19,273 bases of DNA from UBA4615 sp044359175. GTDB taxonomy: Bacteria > Pseudomonadota > Gammaproteobacteria > Burkholderiales > Burkholderiaceae_E. The notes beneath the pieces were generated by a model, which was given only the letters and a program-made list of their open reading frames with translations, did no database searches and was not told the DNA's origin. Each line of letters opens with the position of its first letter. Positions within the stretch are counted from its first letter, which is position 1. The position numbers were made by a program, and so were the translations under genes. Shown piece after piece: positions 6,729 through 14,031 of this stretch. Where the stretch lies: NCBI GenBank assembly GCA_044359175.1, contig JBIKMO010000063.1, forward strand, positions 1 through 19,273, in the 5' to 3' direction.

Positions 6729-7337
6729 ATGGGTTCGACGCGAAGGCGCGCGGTGCTGGTCACCGCGCTCGGGTCTGCGCTCGCCGCCGCCGGCTGCCTC
6801 CCGCTCGCGGCCACCGGCATCGCGGTCGGCACGATGATGGCGGTCGACCGCCGTCCGGTCTCGGTCCAGGCGGCCGACACCGAGATCGAGCTGCGCGCCG
6901 CCAACCGGCTGCCGGATGCGATCCGCGGTGCGAGCGGCGTGGGCGTCACCAGTTTCAACCGGCGGGTGCTGCTCACCGGCCAGGTGCCCGACGACGCCGC
7001 CAAGGCCGAAGCCGAGCGCACCGTGCGGCAGATCGCCGGCGTGCGCGAGGTGTTCAACGAGCTGGAGATCGGGCCGCGCGCGTCGTTCGGCACCGTCACC
7101 AACGACACGTCGATCACCGCGGCCGTGCGCGGCGCGTTCATCGAGCGCAAGGGCTTGAGCGTGCACCCGGTGAAGGTGGTCACCGAGAACGGCATCGTGT
7201 ACCTGATGGGGCTGGTCACCACCGGCGAGGCCACCGGATATTCGGACGCCGCATCGCGGGTCGGCGGCATCCGTCGCGTGGTCACGATGTACGAGTACCT
7301 GAGCGACGAGGAGCTCGCGAAGATCAACGCGCGCTGA
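6729..7337 (+). CDS. dolP: Two-BON-domain lipoprotein, DolP (YraP)-like
   Basis: DolP is an outer-membrane lipoprotein that binds anionic phospholipid and supports envelope integrity. The 202-residue product has a basic, hydrophobic signal peptide ending in AAGC (Cys23). Two BON domains follow: about 50-115 (containing FNRRVLLTGQVPDD and VREVFNEL) and about 125-192 (VTENGIVYLMGLVT and IRRVVTMYEYL). Length and architecture match E. coli DolP (191 residues). Neighbourhood agrees: lpoA, yraN, then dolP, although diaA, which precedes dolP in E. coli, is missing. An extended -10 element and a strong ribosome binding site suggest it has its own promoter. OsmY-like proteins also have two BON domains but are soluble; the lipobox argues for DolP. 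Confidence 0.9.
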   Translation: MGSTRRRAVLVTALGSALAAAGCLPLAATGIAVGTMMAVDRRPVSVQAADTEIELRAANRLPDAIRGASGVGVTSFNRRVLLTGQVPDDAAKAEAERTVRQIAGVREVFNELEIGPRASFGTVTNDTSITAAVRGAFIERKGLSVHPVKVVTENGIVYLMGLVTTGEATGYSDAASRVGGIRRVVTMYEYLSDEELAKINAR

Positions 7338-7472
7338 CCCCGCGCCGGCCCGCCGCGGGCGTCGCCTCGCGTCCCGCCCCCCCGACCGGTCATCGGCCGG
7401 GCGGCTCGGCCCCGCAGTCGCGATCGTTACCCTCGACACGTCCGGTGCGCATCGGCGCGCCCGGGCCGCACG

Positions 7473-8060
7473 ATGTCCCTCGGACTGCTGACCCTGCTGC
7501 TCGCTCTCACGCTGACCGCGGTCTGGATCGCGCTGGTCTACAACCGGCTGTTCGAGCTTCGCAACGCGGTGCGAAACGCGTTCGCGCAGATGGACGTGCA
7601 CCTGAAGCGGCGTCACGACCTGGTGCCCGAGCTGGTCGAGGCGGTGCGCGCGCACGGTCTGCACGAGCGGCAGGTGATCGACGCGGTAGTCGCCGCGCGC
7701 CAGGGGGCCGCCTCGGCCCGCGCGTCGGTGGCGACGCTCGGCACGGACGAGCGTGCGGTCGCCCGTCTCGATGCGGCCGAGCGGTCGCTGTCGGCCGGAC
7801 TCGAGCGGCTCTTCTCGCTCGATGCGTCGCATCCGGAGCTGCGCGGCGACACGACGATCGCTCAGCTCGACGAGCACCTCGCCGGCACCGAGCAGCGGAT
7901 CGCGGCCGCCCGCGGCCTGTACAACGCATCGGTCGCCGACTACAACCTCGCGGTCGCGCGGTTCCCCAACAGCCTGGTCGCGATCGCGTTCGCGTTCCGG
8001 CGCGGTGCGCCGTTGTTCGACGCGCGCCGTCGCGTCGAGCGCGAGGCGGTCGCCGCCTGA
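7473..8060 (+). CDS. LemA family membrane protein
   Basis: LemA proteins are anchored by one N-terminal helix and present a long helical bundle; their role is poorly defined, but they are often encoded next to membrane M48 proteases. The 195-residue product has a transmembrane segment at about 3-22, followed directly by the family signature YNRLFELRNAVRNAFAQ and DVHLKRRHDLVPELVE (to residue 56). The C-terminal signature is YNASVADYNLAVARFPNSL (150-168) before IAFAFR. The remainder is long amphipathic helix. The M48 protease gene follows after 131 bases on the same strand, which supports a functional pair. No Shine-Dalgarno precedes the ATG. The region upstream (7338-7472) holds no gene; it is GC-rich and may contain the promoter. 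Confidence 0.93.
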   Translation: MSLGLLTLLLALTLTAVWIALVYNRLFELRNAVRNAFAQMDVHLKRRHDLVPELVEAVRAHGLHERQVIDAVVAARQGAASARASVATLGTDERAVARLDAAERSLSAGLERLFSLDASHPELRGDTTIAQLDEHLAGTEQRIAAARGLYNASVADYNLAVARFPNSLVAIAFAFRRGAPLFDARRRVEREAVAA

Positions 8061-8101
8061 GGCGTCGCGATCGGCGGCGCTGCGGACGCGGCCGTGCCGC
8101 C

Positions 8102-8116
8102 CGACCCGCCGGGTCG
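8102..8116. other. Perfect short hairpin between lemA and the protease gene
   Basis: CGACCC, three loop bases and GGGTCG form a perfect six-pair hairpin in the 131-base gap. There is no T-tract. It might tune read-through from lemA into the protease gene or be chance in GC-rich DNA. Confidence 0.25.
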
Positions 8117-8191
8117 TCCGTCGGCGCGGCCCGCGGTGGGGCGAAGCTGCGGCGACATCGACACTGCGCGCGTGCCGCACCCACCGTTCCG

Positions 8192-10099
8192 ATGAACTCC
8201 GTCCGACATCAGGACCAAGCCGAGCGCACCGCGCGTCGACTGATCGGGCTGTTCGCGCTGGCGACCGCGGCGGTCGTGCTGGCCTCGAACGCGCTCGCGC
8301 TCGCGCTGTGGCAGCTGCTGCAGGAGCCCGCCCCGCCGCACGCGCTGTACGTCGCGACCACGGGCGCGGTGCTCGCGCTGATCCTGGGCGGCGCGTGGCT
8401 CGAGACCACGCGGCTGCGCGACGACGGTGCGCGGATCGCGCGCCGCCTGGGCGCGGTGCCGGTGAACACCGACGCCGACCCGCTTCAGCGTCGCCTGCAG
8501 AACCTGCTCGAGGAGCTGTCGATCGCCGCGCGCATCGGCGTGCCGCGGGCGTTCGTGCTGCACCAGGAGCCCTCGATCAACGCATTCACTGCGGGCTTGG
8601 ATCCGAACCATACGGTGGTCGCGGTCACCCGTGGTGCGCTCGAGCGGCTGACCCGCGAGCAGCTGCAGGGTGTGCTCGCGCACGAGATCGCGCACGTGGT
8701 CAACGGCGACGTACGGCTCAACACGCGCCTGGCGGGGCTGAGCTACGGCCTGGAGCGCGTCGCCGCGCTCGGTCGCATGCTGCGCTACCGCGCCTCGGCC
8801 CGCGGCGGCCCGGGCGCGCCGCTCGCGCTCGCCGGCGCGGTGCTTTCGGCCGCCGGGGCGATCGGCGAGCTCGCCGCGCGCGCGGTGCGTGCCGGAATGG
8901 GCCGTCAGCGCGAGTTCTTCGCGGATGCGCAGGCGGTCGAGCTCACGCGCGACCGCGACGGGCTGGGGGGTGCATTGCGCCGGATCGCCGGGCAGCGCTC
9001 GGTGGCCGACGCCCGGGACGGGGCGGGCGGGCTGCGGCATCCGCTCGCCGCCGCGGTCGGGCACCTGCTGCTGGTCGCGCCGGACGACGCGGGCGGCGCA
9101 TTGTCCACGCATCCGCCGCTCGAGGAGCGGCTGCGCCGGCTGTACGGCGAGCCGGTCGAGCCCCTGGCATGCGATGACACCGCATCGCTGGATGCGACGC
9201 TGCGGCACGAGCCCGACCTGCCGGTGCTCGCCGTCGCCGCCACGGCGGTCGCCGACGAGCCCGGCCACGCGATCGTGCCCGAGGCGACCGCGCCGAACGC
9301 GGCCACGCTGCACGACGCGTCGCTGCGACTCGTGCGGGCGACGCGCGAGCCGGCTGCGGCGGCCGCGCTGGTGGTCGCGCTGATCGAGGACGGCGTGGTC
9401 GCGGCGCCGGCTTGGGACGAGGGCTGGGCGGTGGCGGCCGTGCGATTCGATGCGCTGCGCGCGTCGGTCGAGGCGCTGCCCGCCGAGGCGATGCGCTCGC
9501 TGCGCTGGCCGCTGATGGAGCTCGCGGTCGCGCGGCTGCGGCCGCTGTCGCGCCCGGCGCGCGAGTCGCTGCTGGCGACCGCTCGCGGGCGGCTCGGCGG
9601 CGAGCGCCGGGTCATGCTGCGCGAGTGGATCTACTTCAGCCTGCTGCGTCTGCGGCTCGCCCCGTCGCCGGCGGTGGCGCGACTGCCGGGGCTCGCCGAT
9701 CCGATCGATGCGCGCAGCGTGCGGGTGCTGTTCGCGCTGGTGGCGCAGGCCGCGCAGGTGAGCGAGGCCCGCGCCGAACGGGCCGCGAACGCCGCGATCC
9801 GTGCGCTGGACGGCGAGCCGATCGGCGGGGCCGCGGGGCCGCTGACCCCGGAGACGCTCGAGCGCGCGCTGCGGCGCGCCGCGCGGCTGGCGCCGCTCGA
9901 GCGGCCGCTGCTGGTGCGTCAGCTGGTCGCGCTGCTGCCGCCCGAGGCGGGCGGCGAGGTCCGGGACTTCCTGCGGCTGCTGTGCGTGGCGATCGACTGC
10001 CCGCCGCCGCAATTCCCGCCGCGCGGCCGGGTGCGCGAGGACGCCGCGACCGGTCAGGCCGAGGCGGGCCAGCCGAGCACGCGGCACGCGACCGTGTAG
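8192..10099 (+). CDS. M48 family membrane zinc metalloprotease with long C-terminal domain
   Basis: This is a 635-residue HtpX/Ste24-related metallopeptidase. Transmembrane segments are predicted at about 18-42, 51-70 and 209-232. The zinc site is HEIAH (His164, Glu165, His168) within LAHEIAHVVNGD, and the third ligand is in REFFADAQAVEL (Glu241, with Asp245), the usual M48 pattern. The catalytic domain ends near residue 310 (STHPPLEERLRRLYG is the conserved closing motif). Roughly 320 more residues follow, rich in Ala, Leu and Arg and largely helical, with no fold I recognise; HtpX itself has only about 290 residues. The ATG at 8192 is chosen because the first membrane helix follows it; the frame is open far upstream but is a shadow of other genes. 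The 3' end overlaps the opposite-strand ATP-grasp gene by 46 bases. Confidence 0.9.
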   Translation: MNSVRHQDQAERTARRLIGLFALATAAVVLASNALALALWQLLQEPAPPHALYVATTGAVLALILGGAWLETTRLRDDGARIARRLGAVPVNTDADPLQRRLQNLLEELSIAARIGVPRAFVLHQEPSINAFTAGLDPNHTVVAVTRGALERLTREQLQGVLAHEIAHVVNGDVRLNTRLAGLSYGLERVAALGRMLRYRASARGGPGAPLALAGAVLSAAGAIGELAARAVRAGMGRQREFFADAQAVELTRDRDGLGGALRRIAGQRSVADARDGAGGLRHPLAAAVGHLLLVAPDDAGGALSTHPPLEERLRRLYGEPVEPLACDDTASLDATLRHEPDLPVLAVAATAVADEPGHAIVPEATAPNAATLHDASLRLVRATREPAAAAALVVALIEDGVVAAPAWDEGWAVAAVRFDALRASVEALPAEAMRSLRWPLMELAVARLRPLSRPARESLLATARGRLGGERRVMLREWIYFSLLRLRLAPSPAVARLPGLADPIDARSVRVLFALVAQAAQVSEARAERAANAAIRALDGEPIGGAAGPLTPETLERALRRAARLAPLERPLLVRQLVALLPPEAGGEVRDFLRLLCVAIDCPPPQFPPRGRVREDAATGQAEAGQPSTRHATV

Positions 10100-11433
10100 C
10101 GCTCGGCGAGCGCGGCCGAATCGGCCGCCCCCAGGTGCAGCACGCCGTAGCGGTGGCTGCCCAACCACTTGTACTCGCGCGCGAGCGCCCGGCCGCGCCG
10201 CGGCATGCCGAGCAGCAGCGCGTCCGGGACCGTGCGCGCGAGCGCGTCGCGCCGCGCCGCGTCCGGCTGGCGCGGCGGCGTCGCGCCGTCGAAGCTGCGG
10301 AACACGAAGCTCGCCGCCACGCCGTCGCGGCGCGCCGCGCGCGGCAGGTCGCGCGGGTCGCGTCCGCACGCGAGCGCGAGGTTCATCGCGTGCAGGTCGA
10401 TGCCGTCGACTCGCCGGTACAGGTCGGCGAGCTGCGAGCCCAGCCGCGGGTTGAACTCGATCACCCGCACCGAGCCGTCGGCCGGCTCGTGGAAGAACTC
10501 CATGTTGAAGAAGCCGTGCTCGAAGCCGACCGCGTTCAGGAAGCGGCGCGCCACGTCGAACGCGCGCGCCTGCACGTCCGGATCGAGCGTCGACGGGTAC
10601 TGGAAGCGCAGGAACGCCTGCGTGCCCGGGTACATCACCTCGTCGACCACGCCGATGCACCGCACGTCGCCTCGGTGCACGTAGCCGTCGAGGTTGTACT
10701 GCGGCGCGCTCACCGGGCGCTCGGCGATCATCCGGTGCGCATCGACCTCGATGCCGTTCAGCCGCCGCGCGGCGCGGTCGAACGGGCGCACCAGCCGGCG
10801 GATCAGCGCGGTCTCCAGCGGGCCGAAGCGCAGGTGCTCGGCCAGGGTGTCGCGGTCGTCGACGCGCCGAGCGAGCACCGAGTACGCAGCCTTCAGCGGC
10901 TTGACGAACAGCGGGTAGCCCAGCCCCTCGGGCGGCGGCTCGCCGAGCGTCCAGGGCAGCAGGAAGTAAGGCAGGTTCGCTTCGGGTGCGACGCGCTCGA
11001 GCACCTGGCGGCAGTGCAGCTTGTGCTGGCAGGCGACGATCGCCTCGGGGGCCGTGCCCGGCAGGCCGAGGCGGCGCGCGACCATCGCCGCGGCGAGCGC
11101 GCCGAACTGCTCGTGGTTCGACACCACCGCCGCGAGGCCGTCGCCATGCCGGCGGCACAGCGCGTCGACGAAGCGGTCCAGGTCGAAGGTTGCGAGCCGC
11201 AGCGCGCTCGGCAGCCGGAACAGGTCGAAGCCGTCGCGCACGAAGCGGTAGCGATGCGCGCTGCGCGCGTGCCCGTCGGCGTCCCAGTCCTGGTCGAAGA
11301 GCAGCAGCACGCGCGGCGGATCGCCGCGCGCGCGGTGCGCGGACGGCTCGGCCGGGTCGGCGTCGGCCAGCGCCAGCGGGTCCAGCAAGGGGGCGACGCC
11401 GTCTGCCAGGCGGTCGGCTCGAATCGGATCCAT
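10054..11433 (-). CDS. ATP-grasp enzyme of unknown substrate
   Basis: The 459-residue protein has the ATP-grasp layout. The pre-ATP-grasp domain includes VSNHEQFGALAAAM (104-117) and GLPGTAPEA. The ATP-binding lysines are Lys138 (QHKLHCRQVLERV) and Lys178 (LFVKPLKAAYS). Metal and phosphate residues are Glu312 (FFNMEFF) and Glu326 and Asn328 (VIEFNPRLGSQLADLY). Such enzymes activate a carboxylate as acyl phosphate and join it to an amine or thiol, or carboxylate a substrate. The layout is closest to stand-alone biotin-carboxylase-like ligases that make dipeptides or modify amino acids, but no substrate can be read from the sequence. No biosynthetic partner gene lies beside it. The ATG at 11433 has no clear Shine-Dalgarno. 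The last 46 bases overlap the M48 protease gene end to end. Confidence 0.85.
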   Translation of the reverse strand: MDPIRADRLADGVAPLLDPLALADADPAEPSAHRARGDPPRVLLLFDQDWDADGHARSAHRYRFVRDGFDLFRLPSALRLATFDLDRFVDALCRRHGDGLAAVVSNHEQFGALAAAMVARRLGLPGTAPEAIVACQHKLHCRQVLERVAPEANLPYFLLPWTLGEPPPEGLGYPLFVKPLKAAYSVLARRVDDRDTLAEHLRFGPLETALIRRLVRPFDRAARRLNGIEVDAHRMIAERPVSAPQYNLDGYVHRGDVRCIGVVDEVMYPGTQAFLRFQYPSTLDPDVQARAFDVARRFLNAVGFEHGFFNMEFFHEPADGSVRVIEFNPRLGSQLADLYRRVDGIDLHAMNLALACGRDPRDLPRAARRDGVAASFVFRSFDGATPPRQPDAARRDALARTVPDALLLGMPRRGRALAREYKWLGSHRYGVLHLGAADSAALAERYTVACRVLGWPASA

Positions 11434-11530
11434 GGGTTCGGCAGGGTCACGCCCCGCCGGATAGACTGCGCCGACCCGCCGGATGCGCGCCGCGCCTGCG
11501 TGCGCGGTGACGATTCAGCATACACGGTCG

Positions 11531-12085
11531 ATGCCCGACGCAACCGCCCCCGCCCCTCCGCCGCTCGCCGCGCGGCGGAGGGCGATCGTCGCCGGCGCGG
11601 GGCTCACCGCGCTCGCCGCCCTGGGCACGCTCGCCTGGATCGCCCGGCCCCCGCCCGGTCCGCGCCGCCTGCCCGGGGTGTCTTATCCGCTGATCGACGG
11701 GCGCCGGCTCGGGCCGGCCGACCTCGCGGGCCGCGTGGTGCTGGTGAACTTCTGGGCGACCGGCTGCGCGGTCTGCGTGGCCGAGATGCCCGACCTCGCG
11801 CGGCTGCACGCGGACTACCGCGCCCGCGGCTTCGAGCTGCTGGCGATCGCGATGCCGTACGACCGGCCCGACCACGTGCTGCACTTCGCACGCACCCGCG
11901 CGCTGCGGTTCGCGGTGGCCCTCGACCCGCTCGGCGAGGCGGTGGCCGCGTGGGGCGGCGTGCGGGCGACCCCCGCCTCCTGGCTGGTGGCGCCGGACGG
12001 GCGCGTGGTCTCGCACTGGCTCGGCGCGCCCGACCTGCGGCGACTGCGCGGGCGCATCGAGGCGCTGCTGCCGATCAGCGGCTGA
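11531..12085 (+). CDS. Membrane-anchored TlpA-like thiol-disulfide oxidoreductase
   Basis: This 184-residue thioredoxin-fold protein has an N-terminal hydrophobic anchor at about 19-38 preceded by Arg-Arg-Arg, so the domain should face the periplasm. The active site is Cys79-Ala-Val-Cys82 in NFWATGCAVCVAEMPDL, and the cis-proline is Pro148 (VRATPASWLV). TlpA/ResA/CcmG-like proteins reduce disulfides, for example in cytochrome c maturation or copper-site assembly; CAVC is not the CPxC of CcmG, so the partner is uncertain. No cytochrome genes are nearby. The ATG at 11531 is chosen because it yields an anchor of normal length. The gene is divergent from the ATP-grasp gene (97-base gap) and convergent with lipA. 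Confidence 0.88.
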   Translation: MPDATAPAPPPLAARRRAIVAGAGLTALAALGTLAWIARPPPGPRRLPGVSYPLIDGRRLGPADLAGRVVLVNFWATGCAVCVAEMPDLARLHADYRARGFELLAIAMPYDRPDHVLHFARTRALRFAVALDPLGEAVAAWGGVRATPASWLVAPDGRVVSHWLGAPDLRRLRGRIEALLPISG

Positions 12086-12142
12086 GCGGTCGGGCGACCG
12101 GTTCTGCAGCCCACCGCGGGATCCGCACGTCGCCCGCGGCTT

Positions 12143-12169
12143 GCCGCCGCCTCCCCGGCGCGCGGCGGC
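12143..12169. terminator. GC-rich hairpin between convergent tlpA-like gene and lipA
   Basis: GCCGCCGC (12143-12150) and GCGGCGGC (12162-12169) can pair into a perfect eight-base-pair stem with an 11-base loop in the 100-base convergent gap. No T-tract follows on either strand, so it may block or stabilise 3' ends rather than act as a classical terminator. Confidence 0.35.
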
Positions 12170-12185
12170 CGACGCCGCCCGGCGG

Positions 12186-13190
12186 TCAGGCCACGCCGGC
12201 CGCGTGCGCCTGCTGATCCGCGTGGTACGACGAGCGCACCAGCGCGCCGACCGCGGCGTGCGAGAACCCCATCGCGCGCGCCTCGGTCTCGAAGCGCGCG
12301 AACGTGTCCGGGTGCACGTAGCGCTGCACCGGCAGGTGGTGCGCGGTCGGGGCGAGGTACTGGCCGACGGTCAGCATGTCGATGTCGTGCTCGCGCATCT
12401 CGCGCATCGTCTGCAGGATCTCGTCGTCGGTCTCGCCCAGGCCGACCATCAGGCCGGACTTGGTCGGCACGCCCGGCACCCGGCGCTTGAACTCGGCGAG
12501 CAGCTTCAGCGAGTGCGCGTAGTCCGACCCCGGCCGCGCCTGCCGGTACAGCCGTGGCACGGTCTCCAGGTTGTGGTTCATCACGTCGGGCGGCGCCGCC
12601 TCGAGGATCGCGAGCGCGCGGTCGAGCCGACCCCGGAAGTCGGGCACCAGCACCTCGATGCGCGTGTTCGGCGCGTGTTCGCGCACCGCGCGGATGCAGT
12701 CGACGAAGTGCTGCGCGCCGCCGTCGCGCAGGTCGTCTCGGTCCACCGAGGTGATCACGACGTACGACAGCGCGAGCGCGGCGATCGTGCGGGCCAGATT
12801 GAGCGGTTCGTCGGCGTCGAGCGGGTCGGGGCGGCCGTGGCCGACGTCGCAGAACGGGCAGCGGCGCGTGCACTTGTCGCCCATGATCATGAAGGTCGCC
12901 GTACCGCGTCCGAAGCACTCGCCGATGTTCGGGCACGAGGCCTCCTCGCAGACCGTGTGCAGCCGGTGCTCGCGCAGGATCCGCTTGATCTCGTGGAAGC
13001 GGCTGCCCGGCGCGGCGGCCCGCACGCGGATCCACTCGGGCTTGCGCAGCGTCTCGGTGGCGGGCAGCACCTTGATCGGGATCCGAGCGGTCTTGCCGGC
13101 GCCCTTCTGCTTGATCGTGGGGTCGTGCGCGGCGGGTGAGGCGTCTGCGGCCGGGGCAGCGGCGCCGCGGGGCGGGGCGGGATCGTTCAT
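12186..13190 (-). CDS. lipA: Lipoyl synthase LipA
   Basis: LipA is a radical-SAM enzyme that inserts two sulfurs into octanoyl groups carried on lipoyl domains of 2-oxoacid dehydrogenases and the glycine cleavage H protein. The 334-residue product carries both cluster motifs: the auxiliary cluster ligands Cys81, Cys86 and Cys92 (CEEASCPNIGEC) and the radical-SAM ligands Cys107, Cys111 and Cys114 (CTRRCPFC). VITSVDRDDLRDGGAQHF and NHNLETVPRLY are strongly conserved segments, and the C-terminal RSSYHAD carries the serine that binds the auxiliary cluster. The first 25 residues are an Ala/Pro-rich extension. Its ATG overlaps the lipB stop (ATGA), so the pair is translationally coupled. Confidence 0.98.
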   Translation of the reverse strand: MNDPAPPRGAAAPAADASPAAHDPTIKQKGAGKTARIPIKVLPATETLRKPEWIRVRAAAPGSRFHEIKRILREHRLHTVCEEASCPNIGECFGRGTATFMIMGDKCTRRCPFCDVGHGRPDPLDADEPLNLARTIAALALSYVVITSVDRDDLRDGGAQHFVDCIRAVREHAPNTRIEVLVPDFRGRLDRALAILEAAPPDVMNHNLETVPRLYRQARPGSDYAHSLKLLAEFKRRVPGVPTKSGLMVGLGETDDEILQTMREMREHDIDMLTVGQYLAPTAHHLPVQRYVHPDTFARFETEARAMGFSHAAVGALVRSSYHADQQAHAAGVA

Positions 13191-13819
13191 GGTCGCTCGA
13201 GGAGTGCGGCGATCGCGTCGCCGAAGCGTTCGGCGACCCGCGCCGGGTCCGGCGGCGGCCGGCCGCCGGCTCGACGCAGGTCGGTCACCTGCAGGCCAGG
13301 ATACCCGCAGGGATGGATCCGTTCAAACGGCGTCAGGTCCATCGCGACGTTCAGCGCGATGCCGTGGAAGGTGCAGCCACGGCTCACCTTCAGGCCGAGC
13401 GACGCGATCTTCGCGCCGGGCGTCCCGTCGGCCGCCGCCAGGTAGAGCCCCGGCGCGCCGGGCTTGCGCACCGCACGGACCTGCCACTGCGCGCAGGTGT
13501 CGATCGCCGCGGCCTCCAGGCGGCAGACCAGGTCGCGCACACCGCCGCCACGCCGGCGCAGGTCGATCATCGTGTAGGCGACCACCTGACCCGGGCCGTG
13601 GTAGGTGACCTGCCCGCCGCGCTCGGTACGGATCACGGGGATCTCGCCGGGTGTGAGCACATGCTCCGCTCGTCCGGCCAAACCTTGCGTGAACACCGGC
13701 GGGTGCTCGACCAGCCAGATCTCGTCGATGGTCTCCGGCTCACGGGCGGCGGTGAACGCCCGCATCGCCTCGAGGGTCGGCAGGTAGTCCGCGGCGGCGA
13801 AAGGTCGGATCAGGATCAC
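13187..13819 (-). CDS. lipB: Octanoyltransferase LipB
   Basis: LipB moves octanoate from acyl carrier protein to a lysine of lipoyl domains, making the substrate for LipA. From the GTG at 13819 the product has 210 residues, close to E. coli LipB (213). Conserved segments are DEIWLVEHPPVFTQG, RGGQVTYHGPGQVVAY, the catalytic lysine in KIASLGLKVSRGCTFHG and the catalytic cysteine in PCGYPG. I prefer this GTG because MILIRPFAAADY aligns with the E. coli N-terminus; a TTG at 13858 would add 13 residues. Neither has a good ribosome binding site. The gene precedes lipA with an ATGA overlap. In related genomes ybeD sits directly upstream; here an opposite-strand arginase gene intervenes, so lipBA need their own promoter. 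Confidence 0.95.
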   Translation of the reverse strand: MILIRPFAAADYLPTLEAMRAFTAAREPETIDEIWLVEHPPVFTQGLAGRAEHVLTPGEIPVIRTERGGQVTYHGPGQVVAYTMIDLRRRGGGVRDLVCRLEAAAIDTCAQWQVRAVRKPGAPGLYLAAADGTPGAKIASLGLKVSRGCTFHGIALNVAMDLTPFERIHPCGYPGLQVTDLRRAGGRPPPDPARVAERFGDAIAALLERP

Positions 13820-13927
13820 GGGGCGGCTCGGGTGGCGAACGCAGGCGGCGGGCGGCAAGGCGGGCTGCCGTGCACCGGCGCGGCCCGGGGCGTTCGCACG
13901 CAGGCCGCCCCGACCCGGGCATCATCG

Positions 13928-13933
13928 ATGGTA
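13928..13933 (-). promoter_or_regulatory. Candidate -10 box for lipB-lipA
   Basis: On the minus strand this reads TACCAT, four of six consensus bases, in an A/T-richer patch of the gap between lipB and the arginase gene. Bases GCTA and ATCG around it resemble the dolP -10 region. No -35 box is visible, so this is a weak call supported mainly by the need for a lipBA promoter. Confidence 0.25.
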
Positions 13934-14031
13934 GCGGTCGGGGCGCGGGCGCGGTCGGCGAACGGGCGTCCGGTTGGGGATCGGCGGCGTCGGGCGGTCG
14001 GCGCGAGGCCCGGACGGTCGGTCCGAGTGGG

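Noticed and set aside
6668..8191. A 508-codon N-terminal extension of the M48 protease
   Set aside because: It is a shadow of dolP and lemA in another frame; the first membrane helix and normal family start occur at 8192.
7940..11158. A 1072-codon open frame on the minus strand
   Set aside because: It runs antisense to lemA and the M48 gene and out of frame with the ATP-grasp gene; its product is Arg/Ala/Pro-rich without any family motif, a GC-driven shadow.
9412..12216. A 934-codon open frame on the plus strand
   Set aside because: It overlaps the protease in another frame, then runs antisense to the ATP-grasp gene and out of frame with the tlpA-like gene; low-complexity Arg/Ala product with no motifs.
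13870..14031. A 54-residue N-terminal extension of the arginase
   Set aside because: The translated segment is Gly/Arg/Ala-rich with no similarity to the family; it is better read as the intergenic region that must hold the lipBA and arginase promoters.
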